From assembly GCF_001983165.1 (NCBI RefSeq), contig NZ_MNPU01000025.1, forward strand, positions 1-64,000: 64,000 nt of DNA, written 5' to 3'. This DNA comes from Pseudomonas gessardii. Lineage in GTDB: Bacteria > Pseudomonadota > Gammaproteobacteria > Pseudomonadales > Pseudomonadaceae. Positions 25,634-34,421 of the stretch are shown piece after piece; positions within the stretch are counted from its first letter, which is position 1, and each line of letters opens with the position of its first letter. The position numbers were made by a program, and so were the translations under genes. The notes beneath the pieces were generated by a model that saw only the letters and a program-made list of their open reading frames with translations, was not told the origin of the DNA and searched no databases.

Positions 25634-26224
25634 TCATGGCTGGGTATCGGGAAAGGCAAAAGTACAGACATAAGGGGCTCCATGGTGCTCGAACTCGATC
25701 CGCACGCCGCGATTGGGCTGGGCGGCGACAGTAGAAGGAAAGGCCAGCCAGCGCGTGCCCTGGTAAAAACTGAATGTGGCGCGCTCGACCGGCGCCAGTG
25801 CCGCCTTGAGCTCCCAGCGCGGCTTGTCGGCGGCGTACAGGTCGGCCGAGGCCCACAGCTCCAGGCGCTGCTGGCGCCCATCGAACACCAGGCGCTGGCG
25901 TTGCACCCGCGATGCGCCCTCGGCCGGCGGCCAGGCGCCCAGGGCCACCCACTGCAATTGTCCAAGGCCCGGCTGCCACTCCAGCCAGGCCAGGTCCAGG
26001 GGCAGGCGCTGCTCGTACAACTGGCGCAACACCAGGGCGTCGAAGCGGCGCTCCAGGGCCATGCAGAACTCCAATACCTGAGGTTCGCTGCCCGGCTCCT
26101 CCAGACGCTCACGCACTTTGACCCAGCCATTGACCAAGGCCGCCAGTAACACCCCGACCACCGCCGTGAGGGCCATGGCCACCAACAGCTCGACCAGGGT
26201 CAAGCCGCGCTGCGCCGCCTTCAT
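25634..26224 (-). CDS. gspJ: Type II secretion minor pseudopilin J
   Basis: A 196-residue prepilin-like protein with the type III signal QRG-LTLVELLVAMALTAVVG: the cleavage-site Gly, then Leu instead of the common Phe, and the Glu at position +5. It forms the pseudopilus tip with GspI and GspK. Overlaps gspI by four bases. Confidence 0.88.
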   Translation of the reverse strand: MKAAQRGLTLVELLVAMALTAVVGVLLAALVNGWVKVRERLEEPGSEPQVLEFCMALERRFDALVLRQLYEQRLPLDLAWLEWQPGLGQLQWVALGAWPPAEGASRVQRQRLVFDGRQQRLELWASADLYAADKPRWELKAALAPVERATFSFYQGTRWLAFPSTVAAQPNRGVRIEFEHHGAPYVCTFAFPDTQP

Positions 26225-26586
26225 GGGCGCACCAGAAACAGGCTGAACTGGCCCAGGGGCTGACGCTGCTGGGGATCGGCAAATAAGCTCAACTCACCCC
26301 GGCGCAAGCGCTTGACCCCGGTATTGCCCAGGGTCAGTTGCCAATGACAGGTGGCATGCCCCTGGCGCAACTCGCCGCTCACCGCATTGATCTGCGGCCA
26401 GTACTGCTCCACGCCAAACCGCGCCTCCAGCTCCCGTGCGCACAAACTGCCCAGGCGGTGTTGGGCGACGGCCTGGTGGGTCGCGATGCGCTGGCGCAGC
26501 AACTGGCTGACCATCACCGCCATCAACGCGGCAATCCCCAGGGCGACCATGACTTCGAGCAAGGTAAACCCCTGTTGGCGCTTCAT
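26221..26586 (-). CDS. gspI: Type II secretion minor pseudopilin I
   Basis: A 121-residue minor pseudopilin with KRQQG-FTLLEVMVALGIAALMAV at the N-terminus (prepilin peptidase site after G, Glu at +5) and a short globular domain ending in GQFSLFLVRP. Start set at 26586 by the prepilin signal; the frame is open much further upstream inside gspH. It overlaps both neighbours by four bases. Confidence 0.88.
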   Translation of the reverse strand: MKRQQGFTLLEVMVALGIAALMAVMVSQLLRQRIATHQAVAQHRLGSLCARELEARFGVEQYWPQINAVSGELRQGHATCHWQLTLGNTGVKRLRRGELSLFADPQQRQPLGQFSLFLVRP

Positions 26587-27032
26587 GGCAGGGTCGCGAT
26601 ATGCAAGGTGTTGTCCGTTTGCCATTGCCAGCGCTCGCGGCCCTCGGCCCAGCGCCAGGTGAGTGACACCGGGCGCGCCAGCCCCGAGGGGGTGAACATC
26701 ACCTGAGGCTCGCGGCTCACCGGCCAGTCCGGTTGCAAGCCGGCCGGCCACGGCGCGGCGCGCGACGGTGCGACCTGCCACCCAGGCGCGCCCTGCCCCG
26801 CCTGCCAGCGCACGAATTCAGGGCTGCGGCCATTCCAGCGCAAGCCCAGCAACTGCCCGGCATGCCGGGCCTGGGCGGCCTGGCTGCGCGCCTCATTGGC
26901 CAACTGGGCCAGGGCCTGGCGCATCGGCGCCTGGCCGGCATCCAGGTAGGCCACGCCCAGGGCACTGAACAAGCCGACGATCAACAACACCACCAGCATT
27001 TCCAGAAGCGAAAACCCACGACTGCGCGGCAT
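26583..27032 (-). CDS. gspH: Type II secretion minor pseudopilin H
   Basis: A 149-residue pseudopilin with SRG-FSLLEMLVVLLIVGLFSALG, the prepilin signal and hydrophobic helix, followed by a GspH-type globular domain. It sits below the pseudopilus tip. It follows gspG with two bases between stop and start. Confidence 0.87.
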   Translation of the reverse strand: MPRSRGFSLLEMLVVLLIVGLFSALGVAYLDAGQAPMRQALAQLANEARSQAAQARHAGQLLGLRWNGRSPEFVRWQAGQGAPGWQVAPSRAAPWPAGLQPDWPVSREPQVMFTPSGLARPVSLTWRWAEGRERWQWQTDNTLHIATLP

Positions 27033-27034
27033 GC

Positions 27035-27478
27035 CTAGAGGTCCCAGTTACCAATATCGGCATCGGTGCCTTCGCCGCCTTCCTGGCCATCGGCGCCCAG
27101 GGAAAACAGATCCACCCGGCCATGCTGCCCGGGTGTGCGGTAGCCATAGGCATTGCCCCATGGGTCCTGGGGCAGGCGACGGATGTAGCCGTCGGCGCGC
27201 CAACTGCGCGGCAGCGGCTCCAGGCTCGGCTTGCTGACCAGGGCTTGCAAACCCTGCTCGGCGGTGGGAAACCGCAGGTTGTCGAGGCGGTACATATCCA
27301 GCGCCTGCTCCAGGGTCGCCAGGTCGGCCAGGGCCTTCTGGCGCATGGCTTTGTCCTGGCTGCCGAGCACACTGGGGGCGACCACAGCGATCAGCAGGCC
27401 GATGATAAAAATCACCACCATGATTTCCATCAGGGTGAAACCGCGCTCGCGACGCTTGACTACAGGAATGCCACTCAT
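27035..27478 (-). CDS. gspG: Type II secretion major pseudopilin G
   Basis: A 147-residue major pseudopilin. The N-terminus has KRRERG-FTLMEIMVVIFIIGLLIAVV with the peptidase site and +5 Glu. The C-terminal calcium-site region reads DPWGNAYGYRTPGQHGRVDLFSLGADGQEGGEGTDADIGNW, with the Asp residues that bind calcium in this family. The ATG at 27478 has GGAGAAG upstream; in-frame ATGs at 27493 and 27514 would lengthen the leader unusually. Processing needs a GspO/PilD peptidase encoded elsewhere. Confidence 0.92.
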   Translation of the reverse strand: MSGIPVVKRRERGFTLMEIMVVIFIIGLLIAVVAPSVLGSQDKAMRQKALADLATLEQALDMYRLDNLRFPTAEQGLQALVSKPSLEPLPRSWRADGYIRRLPQDPWGNAYGYRTPGQHGRVDLFSLGADGQEGGEGTDADIGNWDL

Positions 27479-27510
27479 GGCGTGCTTCTCCATTTTCAGG
27501 TTGTCTAGGT

Positions 27511-28713
27511 TCAAAAACTCAGGCCCTGATTGAGCTGCATGATCGGCAGCAGCACGGCCAGCACGATGAACAACACCACCGCGCCCATCAGCAGAATCAT
27601 CAGGGGTTCAAATAACGCCAGCAGCAGGTCGACCTGGCGTGCAAACCCACGCTCCTGGTTGTCGGCCACGCGCTCCAGCATGTCGGGCAAGGTGCCGCTG
27701 GCCTCGCCGCTGGCGACCATGTTCAACAGCATCGGCGGGAAGTGCCCGCTGGCACTCAGGGCGCGGTACAGGGTCACGCCGCCTTCGACCTGCTCACGCA
27801 CCGCCTCCAGGGCCTGGTGGATCTGCCGGTTGCCGACCGTGGCGGTGGCCACCTCCAGGGACTCAAGCAACGGCACGCCACTGCCCAGCAAAATCGCCAG
27901 GCTGCGCGAGACCCGGGCGCTTTCCAGCACCGCCAACAGCACGCCGATGCGCGGCAGGCGCAACGCCAGGCGGTCGCGGCGCAAACGCCATACCGCCTGG
28001 CGCAACAACAGCCGCGCGCCCAGCGCCAGCAGCAAGCCCAGCCCCAGCAACCACGGGCCAAGCATCACCAGGCCCTCGCTGGCGCCGATCAGCACCCGGG
28101 TAATCAGCGGCAGGCTTTGCCCGGTGTGGCTGAACTGCTCGGTGAGCTTGGGCACCACAAAAGTCATCAGGCCGATCACCACCGCCAGCGACACCAGGAT
28201 CAGCACCGCCGGGTAGATCAACGCCGTGCGCGCCTTGTGCCGCTGCTTCTGCACTTGCTCCAGGTGCTCGGCCAGGCGCTCCAGGACCGGCGCCAGCTTG
28301 CCCGAGCGCTCGCCAGCCTCCACCAGTGCGCAATACAGGGTGTTGAACTGCCCGCCCTGGCGCCGCAGGCTCTGGGCCAGGCTCAAGCCCTCGCCCAGGG
28401 CGCCGCGCACCGCCACCAGCAGGTTGCGAATCGCCGGTTCCGCCAGTTGGCGTTCCAGGGTGGCCAGGGCATCCACCAGGGGGATGCCGGCACTCAACAG
28501 CGTGGCCAACTGGCGGGTCAACTCGCACAGCTGGCCATGGTTCAAGCGTTGCCCACGCGGGCTCGACAGGCTTGCGCCCTGCACCTGCAACTCACGGGCA
28601 AACAGGCCCTGCTCACGCAGCAGTTGCCGGGCATGGCGCTCGCTTTCGGCCTGGATGCTGGCTTTGCGGCGATTGCCGCGCAGGTCCAGCGCCTGGTAGC
28701 GATAGGTCGGCAT
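27511..28713 (-). CDS. gspF: Type II secretion inner-membrane platform protein F
   Basis: A 400-residue polytopic protein with two repeated GspF cytoplasmic domains (about 65-190 and 270-395) and three membrane helices. Typical segments: LTRQLATLLSAGIPLVDAL, ALVEAGERSGKLAPVLERLA, and in the second repeat MLLNMVASGEASGTLPDMLERVA. It converts ATPase motion into pseudopilus growth. The ATG abuts the gspE stop by a one-base overlap. Confidence 0.92.
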   Translation of the reverse strand: MPTYRYQALDLRGNRRKASIQAESERHARQLLREQGLFARELQVQGASLSSPRGQRLNHGQLCELTRQLATLLSAGIPLVDALATLERQLAEPAIRNLLVAVRGALGEGLSLAQSLRRQGGQFNTLYCALVEAGERSGKLAPVLERLAEHLEQVQKQRHKARTALIYPAVLILVSLAVVIGLMTFVVPKLTEQFSHTGQSLPLITRVLIGASEGLVMLGPWLLGLGLLLALGARLLLRQAVWRLRRDRLALRLPRIGVLLAVLESARVSRSLAILLGSGVPLLESLEVATATVGNRQIHQALEAVREQVEGGVTLYRALSASGHFPPMLLNMVASGEASGTLPDMLERVADNQERGFARQVDLLLALFEPLMILLMGAVVLFIVLAVLLPIMQLNQGLSF

Positions 28714-30170
28714 CAGTCACGCACCGCACGCAAGACCTGCTCCAGGCTGGTGTCGCCACGGCGCAGGCAGTCGGTGGCCATGGCGGTCAGGCTCTGGCGT
28801 TTGTCGGCGAGGTATTCGTGCATGGCCGCTTCGCTGGCGCCGTCGTACAGCAGGCTGATCAACCCGGCATCCAGGGTGATGAATTCGTAGAGGCCGATCC
28901 GCCCGTGGTAGCCACTGCCCTGGCAGTCGTCGCAGCCCTGGGGGTGAAAGCTTTGTTCGAGGGTGGCCAACTCCGGCCACAGCTGACGCTCGGCGGCCTG
29001 CAAGGGCGCCGGCGTTGCGCAATGGCACAGGCGCCGCACCAGACGCTGGGCCATCACGCCCTTGAGGCTGGAGGCGATCAGGAACGGTTCGATGCCCATG
29101 TCGCGCAGCCGGGTGACCGCGCCCACCGCGCTGTTAGTGTGCAGCGTCGACAGCACCAGGTGCCCGGTGAGGCTGGCTTGCACGGCAATTTGCGCGGTCT
29201 CCTGGTCGCGGATTTCGCCGAGCATGATTACGTCCGGGTCCTGGCGCAGGATCGCCCGCAGGCCGCTGGCGAAGGTCATGCCGGCACGGGGGTTGATCGC
29301 GGTCTGGCCGATGCCGGTAATCGCGTATTCCACCGGGTCTTCGACGGTGAGGATATTGCACGAGCCATCGTTCAGCGCATTGAGGCTGGCATACAGCGTG
29401 GTGGTCTTGCCCGAGCCGGTGGGCCCGGTGCTCAGCAAGATCCCGTTGGGCCGCGACAGGCAGGCGCGCAACGCCTGCTCCACATCGGCGGGCATGCCCA
29501 GGTTATTCAGGTCCAGCAGGTTGGCCTGCTTGTCCAGCACGCGCATCACCACGCGCTCGCCATGGATGCCAGGCAAGGTCGAGACGCGGATATCCACCTC
29601 GCGCCCGCCGGAGCGCAGGGTGATGCGCCCGTCCTGGGGCTGGCGTTTTTCGGCGATATCCAGGCGCGCCATGACCTTGATCCGCGACACCAGCATGGCC
29701 GACAAGGCCCGTGGCGGGCGCAGGATTTCGCGCAGATGGCCATCGACCCGCAGGCGCACCACCAGGCTCTGCTCGAAGGTCTCGATATGGATATCCGAGG
29801 CCCGCAGGCGCAGGCCTTCGGCGAACAGACCGTTGATCAGGCGGATCACCGGCGCCTCGTTGTCGCTCTCCAGCAGGTCTTCGATACGCGGCAGTTCGCT
29901 GATCAGGCTGTCGAGATCGACCTGCTCGCCGATGCCCTCGATCAACGCCGCCGTGGCCGACTCGCCGGCCTGGTACAAGGCGCCCAGGCGCCGTTCGTAC
30001 TGGGCCGGGTCAAGGTGCTCGACCGCCGATGGCAAGCCATGCACGCGCAACACTTCCTGCAAGGCGTCGGTGTCGACATCCTCGCGCAGGCACAAAGTCC
30101 AGCCTTGCGCGCCAGGCGCCCGCGCCAGCCCCGCCTGGCGTGCCAGTCGATACGGCAACAACGTGCTCAC
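28713..30170 (-). CDS. gspE: Type II secretion ATPase E
   Basis: A 485-residue hexameric ATPase driving pseudopilus assembly on the cytoplasmic face. Walker A GPTGSGKTTTLYASL, Asp box, Walker B VIMLGEIRDQETA and the His-box HTNSAVGAVTRL are intact. The start is the GTG at 30170 that overlaps the gspD stop as GTGA. Oddity: the zinc-binding C-terminal module usually has two CxxC pairs, but here the first reads LCHC (CxC) while the second, GCDDC, is normal; the DNA reads tgc-cat-tgc, so it is not a misread in translation. Confidence 0.92.
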   Translation of the reverse strand: MSTLLPYRLARQAGLARAPGAQGWTLCLREDVDTDALQEVLRVHGLPSAVEHLDPAQYERRLGALYQAGESATAALIEGIGEQVDLDSLISELPRIEDLLESDNEAPVIRLINGLFAEGLRLRASDIHIETFEQSLVVRLRVDGHLREILRPPRALSAMLVSRIKVMARLDIAEKRQPQDGRITLRSGGREVDIRVSTLPGIHGERVVMRVLDKQANLLDLNNLGMPADVEQALRACLSRPNGILLSTGPTGSGKTTTLYASLNALNDGSCNILTVEDPVEYAITGIGQTAINPRAGMTFASGLRAILRQDPDVIMLGEIRDQETAQIAVQASLTGHLVLSTLHTNSAVGAVTRLRDMGIEPFLIASSLKGVMAQRLVRRLCHCATPAPLQAAERQLWPELATLEQSFHPQGCDDCQGSGYHGRIGLYEFITLDAGLISLLYDGASEAAMHEYLADKRQSLTAMATDCLRRGDTSLEQVLRAVRD

Positions 30171-32116
30171 CACACGCCCTCGTCGAGGCGCTCGCGGCTG
30201 GCCGGGAACAGGCGCAGCAAGGCGTTGTTGTCCGAGATGGCGGGCAATGCCAGGTTCGAGTTGGCCTTGAGGTTGCGGTATTTCTCGCTGCTCAATTGGG
30301 CCAGGGTCTCGCCGTCGCGCATGATCCGCGGGCGGATAAACACCATCAGGTTCTGCTTGGTACGCTGGCTGGCGTTGGAGCGGAACAGCCGCCCGACCCC
30401 GGGGATATCGCCGAGCCACGGCACCCGCTGGTCACTGTTCTTGGCCTCGTCGCCGATCAGCCCGCCGAGCACCACCAGGCCGTTGTCTTCGACCATGACC
30501 TTGGTCTTGATCTCGCGCTTGTTGGTGATCACATCGCTGGCGCCGGTGCTGTCGGCAATCGACGAGACTTCTTGCACAATGTCCAGGCGCACGGTGTTGT
30601 CGATATTGATCTGCGGCTTGATCCGCAACTTGATCCCCACTTCCTTGCGCTCGATGGTCTGGTAGGGGTTGGTGTTGTTCTGCGTTACCGAGCCCGTCAC
30701 AAACGGCACTTCCTGGCCCACCAGGATCGATGCCTCGGCGTTGTCCAGGGTCAGCAGGGTCGGGGTCGAGAGCAGGTTGAAACCGCTTTCGCTTTTCAGC
30801 GCATTGAGCAGCGCAATAAAGTTCAGCCCGCCGCCATTGAGCTTACCGAAGCCTGCGGTCGCCCCCGGCACATTGGCCAACAGCTTGCCCAGGCCTGCGG
30901 TGTCGCCGCTGGCTGCGGCCCCCGCCAGGCCGGCGATACTCGTCCCGCCATTGGTAAAGTTCACCGCGCCGCCACCAAACGAGTCGCCCAGAAACAGCCA
31001 TTGCACCCCCAGCTCCTGGGCGCGGGTGTCGGAGACTTCGGCGATGATTGCCTCCACCACCACCTGGGCGCGGCGGATATCCAGTTGTTCGACGATGGTG
31101 CGGTAGGCGGCGATTTCGCTGTCCGGGCCGACCATCACCACGGCATTGGTGCCCTCCTCCGATTCCATGCGGATCCCCGAGGCGCTGGCCGCCATCTGCT
31201 TGGGCGCGCCTTCCGTGGGCACGCCTTCGCCAGCGGCGCCAGGGGTGTCCTGGCTCAAGCCGCGCAGCACCTTGACCACCTCAGCCGCATTGGCATGGCG
31301 CAGGTACATCACCACAGTGTTCGACGGGCGCAAGGCATTTTGCGGCTGGTCCAATTGCTTGAGCAGCGCGCGCACCCGCTGGCGGCTATCGGCACTGCCG
31401 CGCACCAGCAACGCATTGCTGCGCGGGTCGGCCACCACCTGCGCACCATCGGCGCCCTGCTCGCGGGCCAGCAGACGGGTCATCAGTTGCGCGGTGTCGT
31501 TGGCGCTGGCATTGACCAGGGGCAGCACTTCCAGGGGTTCCTGGCTGACCTGATCGAGTTGTTGCAACAGGCTGTCGATACGGTCGAGGTTGCTGCGCCA
31601 GTCGGTGATCACCAGCAGGTTGGCCGACGGGTATGGGCTGATCACCCCGACCCGGGGGTCGATCAGCGGCTTGAGGATGTTGAGCATCTGTTCGCTGGCA
31701 GCATTGCGCACGCTGAATACCCGGGTGGCCATGCCGTCGTTGGCTTGCGCAGCCTGACGCGTAGATTCCACCGGCACCGGCTCCAGGCGCGCGGCCTGGT
31801 CCGGCACGATCTTCACACTGCCATTGGGCAGGTTGACGGCGGCAAAACCCTGGGCGCGCAATTGGGCGAGGAAGATGTCATAGATGGCCTCGCTGCCGAG
31901 CATATCCAGGCTGCGCACCGTGACCTTGCCCTTGACCCGTGGGTCGATGATGAAGGTGGTGTTGGTGATGCGCGACACGCTGTCGATAAAGTCACTGAGT
32001 TCGGTGTCGATGAAATTCACTTCATACAAGGCCGGCGCGTCTTCGGCGTGGGCCGGGGTCACGCTCAAGGCCAGGCACAAGGCGCTCAGGCCCAGGTATT
32101 TATTGATCATGTGCAT
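30167..32116 (-). CDS. gspD: Type II secretion secretin D
   Basis: A 649-residue outer-membrane secretin. Signal peptide MHMINKYLGLSALCLALSVTPAHA, then N0 (VNFIDTELSDFIDSVSRIT), N1-N3 domains (about 95-330, including LVNASANDTAQLMTRLLARE), and the beta-barrel/gate domain (VEAIIAEVSDTRAQELGVQW, GFNLLSTPTLLTLDNAEASILVGQEVPF). AAGGAA lies about ten bases before the ATG. It forms the channel that releases the folded cargo. No gspS pilotin gene is seen in the cluster. Confidence 0.93.
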   Translation of the reverse strand: MHMINKYLGLSALCLALSVTPAHAEDAPALYEVNFIDTELSDFIDSVSRITNTTFIIDPRVKGKVTVRSLDMLGSEAIYDIFLAQLRAQGFAAVNLPNGSVKIVPDQAARLEPVPVESTRQAAQANDGMATRVFSVRNAASEQMLNILKPLIDPRVGVISPYPSANLLVITDWRSNLDRIDSLLQQLDQVSQEPLEVLPLVNASANDTAQLMTRLLAREQGADGAQVVADPRSNALLVRGSADSRQRVRALLKQLDQPQNALRPSNTVVMYLRHANAAEVVKVLRGLSQDTPGAAGEGVPTEGAPKQMAASASGIRMESEEGTNAVVMVGPDSEIAAYRTIVEQLDIRRAQVVVEAIIAEVSDTRAQELGVQWLFLGDSFGGGAVNFTNGGTSIAGLAGAAASGDTAGLGKLLANVPGATAGFGKLNGGGLNFIALLNALKSESGFNLLSTPTLLTLDNAEASILVGQEVPFVTGSVTQNNTNPYQTIERKEVGIKLRIKPQINIDNTVRLDIVQEVSSIADSTGASDVITNKREIKTKVMVEDNGLVVLGGLIGDEAKNSDQRVPWLGDIPGVGRLFRSNASQRTKQNLMVFIRPRIMRDGETLAQLSSEKYRNLKANSNLALPAISDNNALLRLFPASRERLDEGVW

Positions 32117-32123
32117 CGTCGGT

Positions 32124-32543
32124 TCATTCCTTGCGCTTGAGGCCGATCACCGGTCGCTCAGTCGGCCATGGCAAGCGCTCGCGCTGCCCTTGATTGTCGA
32201 AAATCAGCCCGCGTTCATCGATGTCCTGCAAGACGATGCCCGGGGCCAGGCGCTGACCCAGGGTCAGCGTGCGTTCTTGTTGCTGATAGCGCAGCACCAA
32301 CACCGTGGCGCGTAACGGCGTGGCCTTGAGGCTGCCCAGGTAATCGACCTTGAGCGTGGTCAACGGCAGGTCGTCGCTGGGTGCCTGGCGTGGCGTCCAG
32401 TGGTTGCTCAACAGGTCGGCGACCGGCGCCGCTGGCGCGTAGGGCACGACCGGCTGGGCGATGCCGTGCCACAGTTGCAGCACACATTGCGCCGCCAGCC
32501 AGGCCAGCAGCGTTGCCAACAACAGGTTGCTTGCACGGCTCAA
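32124..32543 (-). CDS. gspC: Type II secretion protein C
   Basis: A 139-residue inner-membrane linker with one helix (about residues 3-24) and a periplasmic homology region (ADLLSNHW, LPLTTLKVDYLGSLKATPLRATVLVL, LTLGQRLAPGIVLQDIDERGLIF). It contacts the secretin and helps select cargo. I infer a TTG start at 32543 that overlaps the stop of the preceding gene as TTGA, with GGAG nine bases upstream; no ATG is available nearby. It lacks a C-terminal PDZ or coiled coil, so it is a short GspC. Confidence 0.83.
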   Translation of the reverse strand: MSRASNLLLATLLAWLAAQCVLQLWHGIAQPVVPYAPAAPVADLLSNHWTPRQAPSDDLPLTTLKVDYLGSLKATPLRATVLVLRYQQQERTLTLGQRLAPGIVLQDIDERGLIFDNQGQRERLPWPTERPVIGLKRKE

Positions 32544-34192
32544 GTGGCCAGGCTCCGTGGATGCCACCCCGGGTGCCCCTGCACATAGCGCACTTCGGGC
32601 AGTTGCAGCGGCGCCAGTTGCCAATCCGCCGGCTGCTCGCGCAACCAGCCTTCAAGGTGTTGCCACAGCGGTTGCCCAGCCTCGGCGGCAAAACCCAGGC
32701 CAAAGGTGCGGCAGGTGCCGACCGGTTCGGCAAACTCACTGACCCGCTTGCCGCCCGGGCTATAGGTGACCTGCCAGGGCTGGCCGAGCCAGCGCGGCAA
32801 GTCCTGGCTGTTATCCAGCAGCAGTGGCTCGCCAAACAGTTGCTCGGCGCCGTTTTCCAGGACCTGGCGCACCTGCTGCGCCGGGACATCCACCACCGGC
32901 GCCGGGTAACTGGCACTCAGGCTGATCAGGTGTTCGCGGGTAATCATCTGGCCACGGGCCAGGGGGCTGTCGTAGCGCAGGCCCGGCAGCAGCACCGCGC
33001 TCTTGGGCTCGCGGGCCAGGGCCTGGTGCAACAGGCGGTCCCAACTGCCGGCGCGCACATCGCGGCGCCAGAGGTTTTCCGGGGCCTTGGCCAGGGGTTG
33101 GTCGAGCCAGGCGGCATGGGCGGCGCGCTGTTGCTGCAAGCGTGGTTGCAGGCGCTGGGCGTGGGCCTGGGCGGTAGCGTCCAACGCGCTGGCCTGGGCC
33201 GCAAAGAAGCGCGCCTCAAAGCGCCATTGCCCCGCCTGCGCCTGGCAGCGGATGCGGAAGGCGCCGCTGGCCCGGGTTCCGCCCAGCACCACCGGGACAC
33301 GCTTGCCGGAGCTTTGCAGGATCTCTACCGGTTGCGGCCACAGGTCCTGGCCACGGGCACACAGCATCAGGTCCACCTGGCTCAGGCGCTCGGCCAGCCA
33401 GAACCCCGGCCCGGTGCCGACATCGGCCAGGGCCACCACCAGGTCGGCTTCTTCGCGGGCCTGGGCGAGCACCGGTTGCAGGCTGTGCAACCATTGTTTC
33501 AAGGAGGCTTGCTGGTCCCGTGCATAAGGGTCGGTAATGCCGACCACGGCGATGCGCACGCCGCCCCGGCGGAACACCTGCATACCCGGGGTGGCCAGGC
33601 GTTGCGCCTGGTTGCTGGCCAGCCCGGCGCCCAGCACCGGCTGACCGAATTGCTGGTACAGGCCCTGGCATTGTTCGGGCCACAGCACGCGCTCATCGCT
33701 GCTGACCCGCACCTCGCTACCGAGCAACTGGCTGCCCTGGACCCCGGACAAGCCACGGGTCAGGTACGCCAGGCCGCTGCCGTTCCAGCACTGGCCGTTT
33801 TCCAGGGTCAGGCTATTCTCAGGCCCGGCTTCATCGCGCAGGCGTTGCAACACGGCACCGAGTACCGCATAGCCACCGGTTTGCACACCGTCACTTAAGG
33901 AGGCATCCAGCAGGCCATCCAACGAGCTGCCATCAGCCTGGCGAAAACGCGCATTGGCCCCGGTAATCCACGGCGCCTGGCCGATCCGTGTCGCCGGCCC
34001 CAGGCGGGTGGCGGGCACGACCGGGCGACCCGGCAGGCGGGCATCGAGGGTGTCGGCAATGTACAGCAGGTCGACCGGCTGGCTGTCCGCAGGCCCCGCC
34101 GCAGCCCCCCGGCTAGAGCAGCCGGCCAGCCACGGCGCACAGGCGCCCAGCGTCATCCATCCCAATACATCGCGCCGCACCATTGAAGCCAT
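32540..34192 (-). CDS. SoxB/5'-nucleotidase-fold Tat lipoprotein, UxpA-like, metal ligands replaced
   Basis: A 550-residue exported protein heading the T2SS operon. The N-terminus VRRDVLGWMTLGACAPWLAGC combines a twin-arginine pattern with a lipobox (LAGC). The body follows the SoxB/5'-nucleotidase order, but the usual metal-binding motifs are changed: DTH reads DTL, the GGDTWQGS equivalent reads NGQCWNGS, SHNG reads ADVG and GGHTHD reads CARGQD. It is thus probably catalytically dead or uses other chemistry. I recall genes uxpA and uxpB for putative phosphatases next to a P. putida Xcp-type T2SS, and this could be the uxpA counterpart. A Pho-box-like site lies 56 bases upstream. Confidence 0.75.
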   Translation of the reverse strand: MASMVRRDVLGWMTLGACAPWLAGCSSRGAAAGPADSQPVDLLYIADTLDARLPGRPVVPATRLGPATRIGQAPWITGANARFRQADGSSLDGLLDASLSDGVQTGGYAVLGAVLQRLRDEAGPENSLTLENGQCWNGSGLAYLTRGLSGVQGSQLLGSEVRVSSDERVLWPEQCQGLYQQFGQPVLGAGLASNQAQRLATPGMQVFRRGGVRIAVVGITDPYARDQQASLKQWLHSLQPVLAQAREEADLVVALADVGTGPGFWLAERLSQVDLMLCARGQDLWPQPVEILQSSGKRVPVVLGGTRASGAFRIRCQAQAGQWRFEARFFAAQASALDATAQAHAQRLQPRLQQQRAAHAAWLDQPLAKAPENLWRRDVRAGSWDRLLHQALAREPKSAVLLPGLRYDSPLARGQMITREHLISLSASYPAPVVDVPAQQVRQVLENGAEQLFGEPLLLDNSQDLPRWLGQPWQVTYSPGGKRVSEFAEPVGTCRTFGLGFAAEAGQPLWQHLEGWLREQPADWQLAPLQLPEVRYVQGHPGWHPRSLAT

Positions 34193-34230
34193 TGTTCTCT
34201 CACCCTGAGGCTAACTGCTTTAAGGGCGGC

Positions 34231-34236
34231 ATAGTG
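34231..34236 (-). promoter_or_regulatory. Candidate -10 element of T2SS operon
   Basis: CACTAT on the minus strand lies 11 bases downstream of the Pho-box-like site, the spacing usual for PhoB-activated promoters in which the box replaces the -35. It matches the -10 consensus at three of six positions, including the second A and last T. Confidence 0.3.
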
Positions 34237-34247
34237 GGGGTCAATTA

Positions 34248-34265
34248 ATGACGGTTTAATGTCAG
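34248..34265 (-). promoter_or_regulatory. Pho-box-like site (PhoB)
   Basis: Read on the minus strand, two 7-base direct repeats CTGACAT and CCGTCAT are separated by TAAA. Each matches the CTGTCAT consensus at six of seven positions, with the standard 11-base period. It points toward the uxpA-gsp operon whose first start codon is at 34192. Confidence 0.6.
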
Positions 34266-34421
34266 TTTTTTAACAGGAGTGAAATATGCAAACCTGCAAC
34301 AAAAAGAAATAAAAAAATTAAACTTAAATACATTTTTAACAAAACCGACCGCGAATCATCATATTCGGCTCTTAGAGTTCGGGCTCCTTTCAAAAATCGT
34401 GATCTACAAAGGACCTGAGAA

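Noticed and set aside
28572-32140. Very long plus-strand frames opposite gspE and gspD
   Set aside because: They mirror clear T2SS genes, have biased His/Gln/Arg composition and contain no domain.
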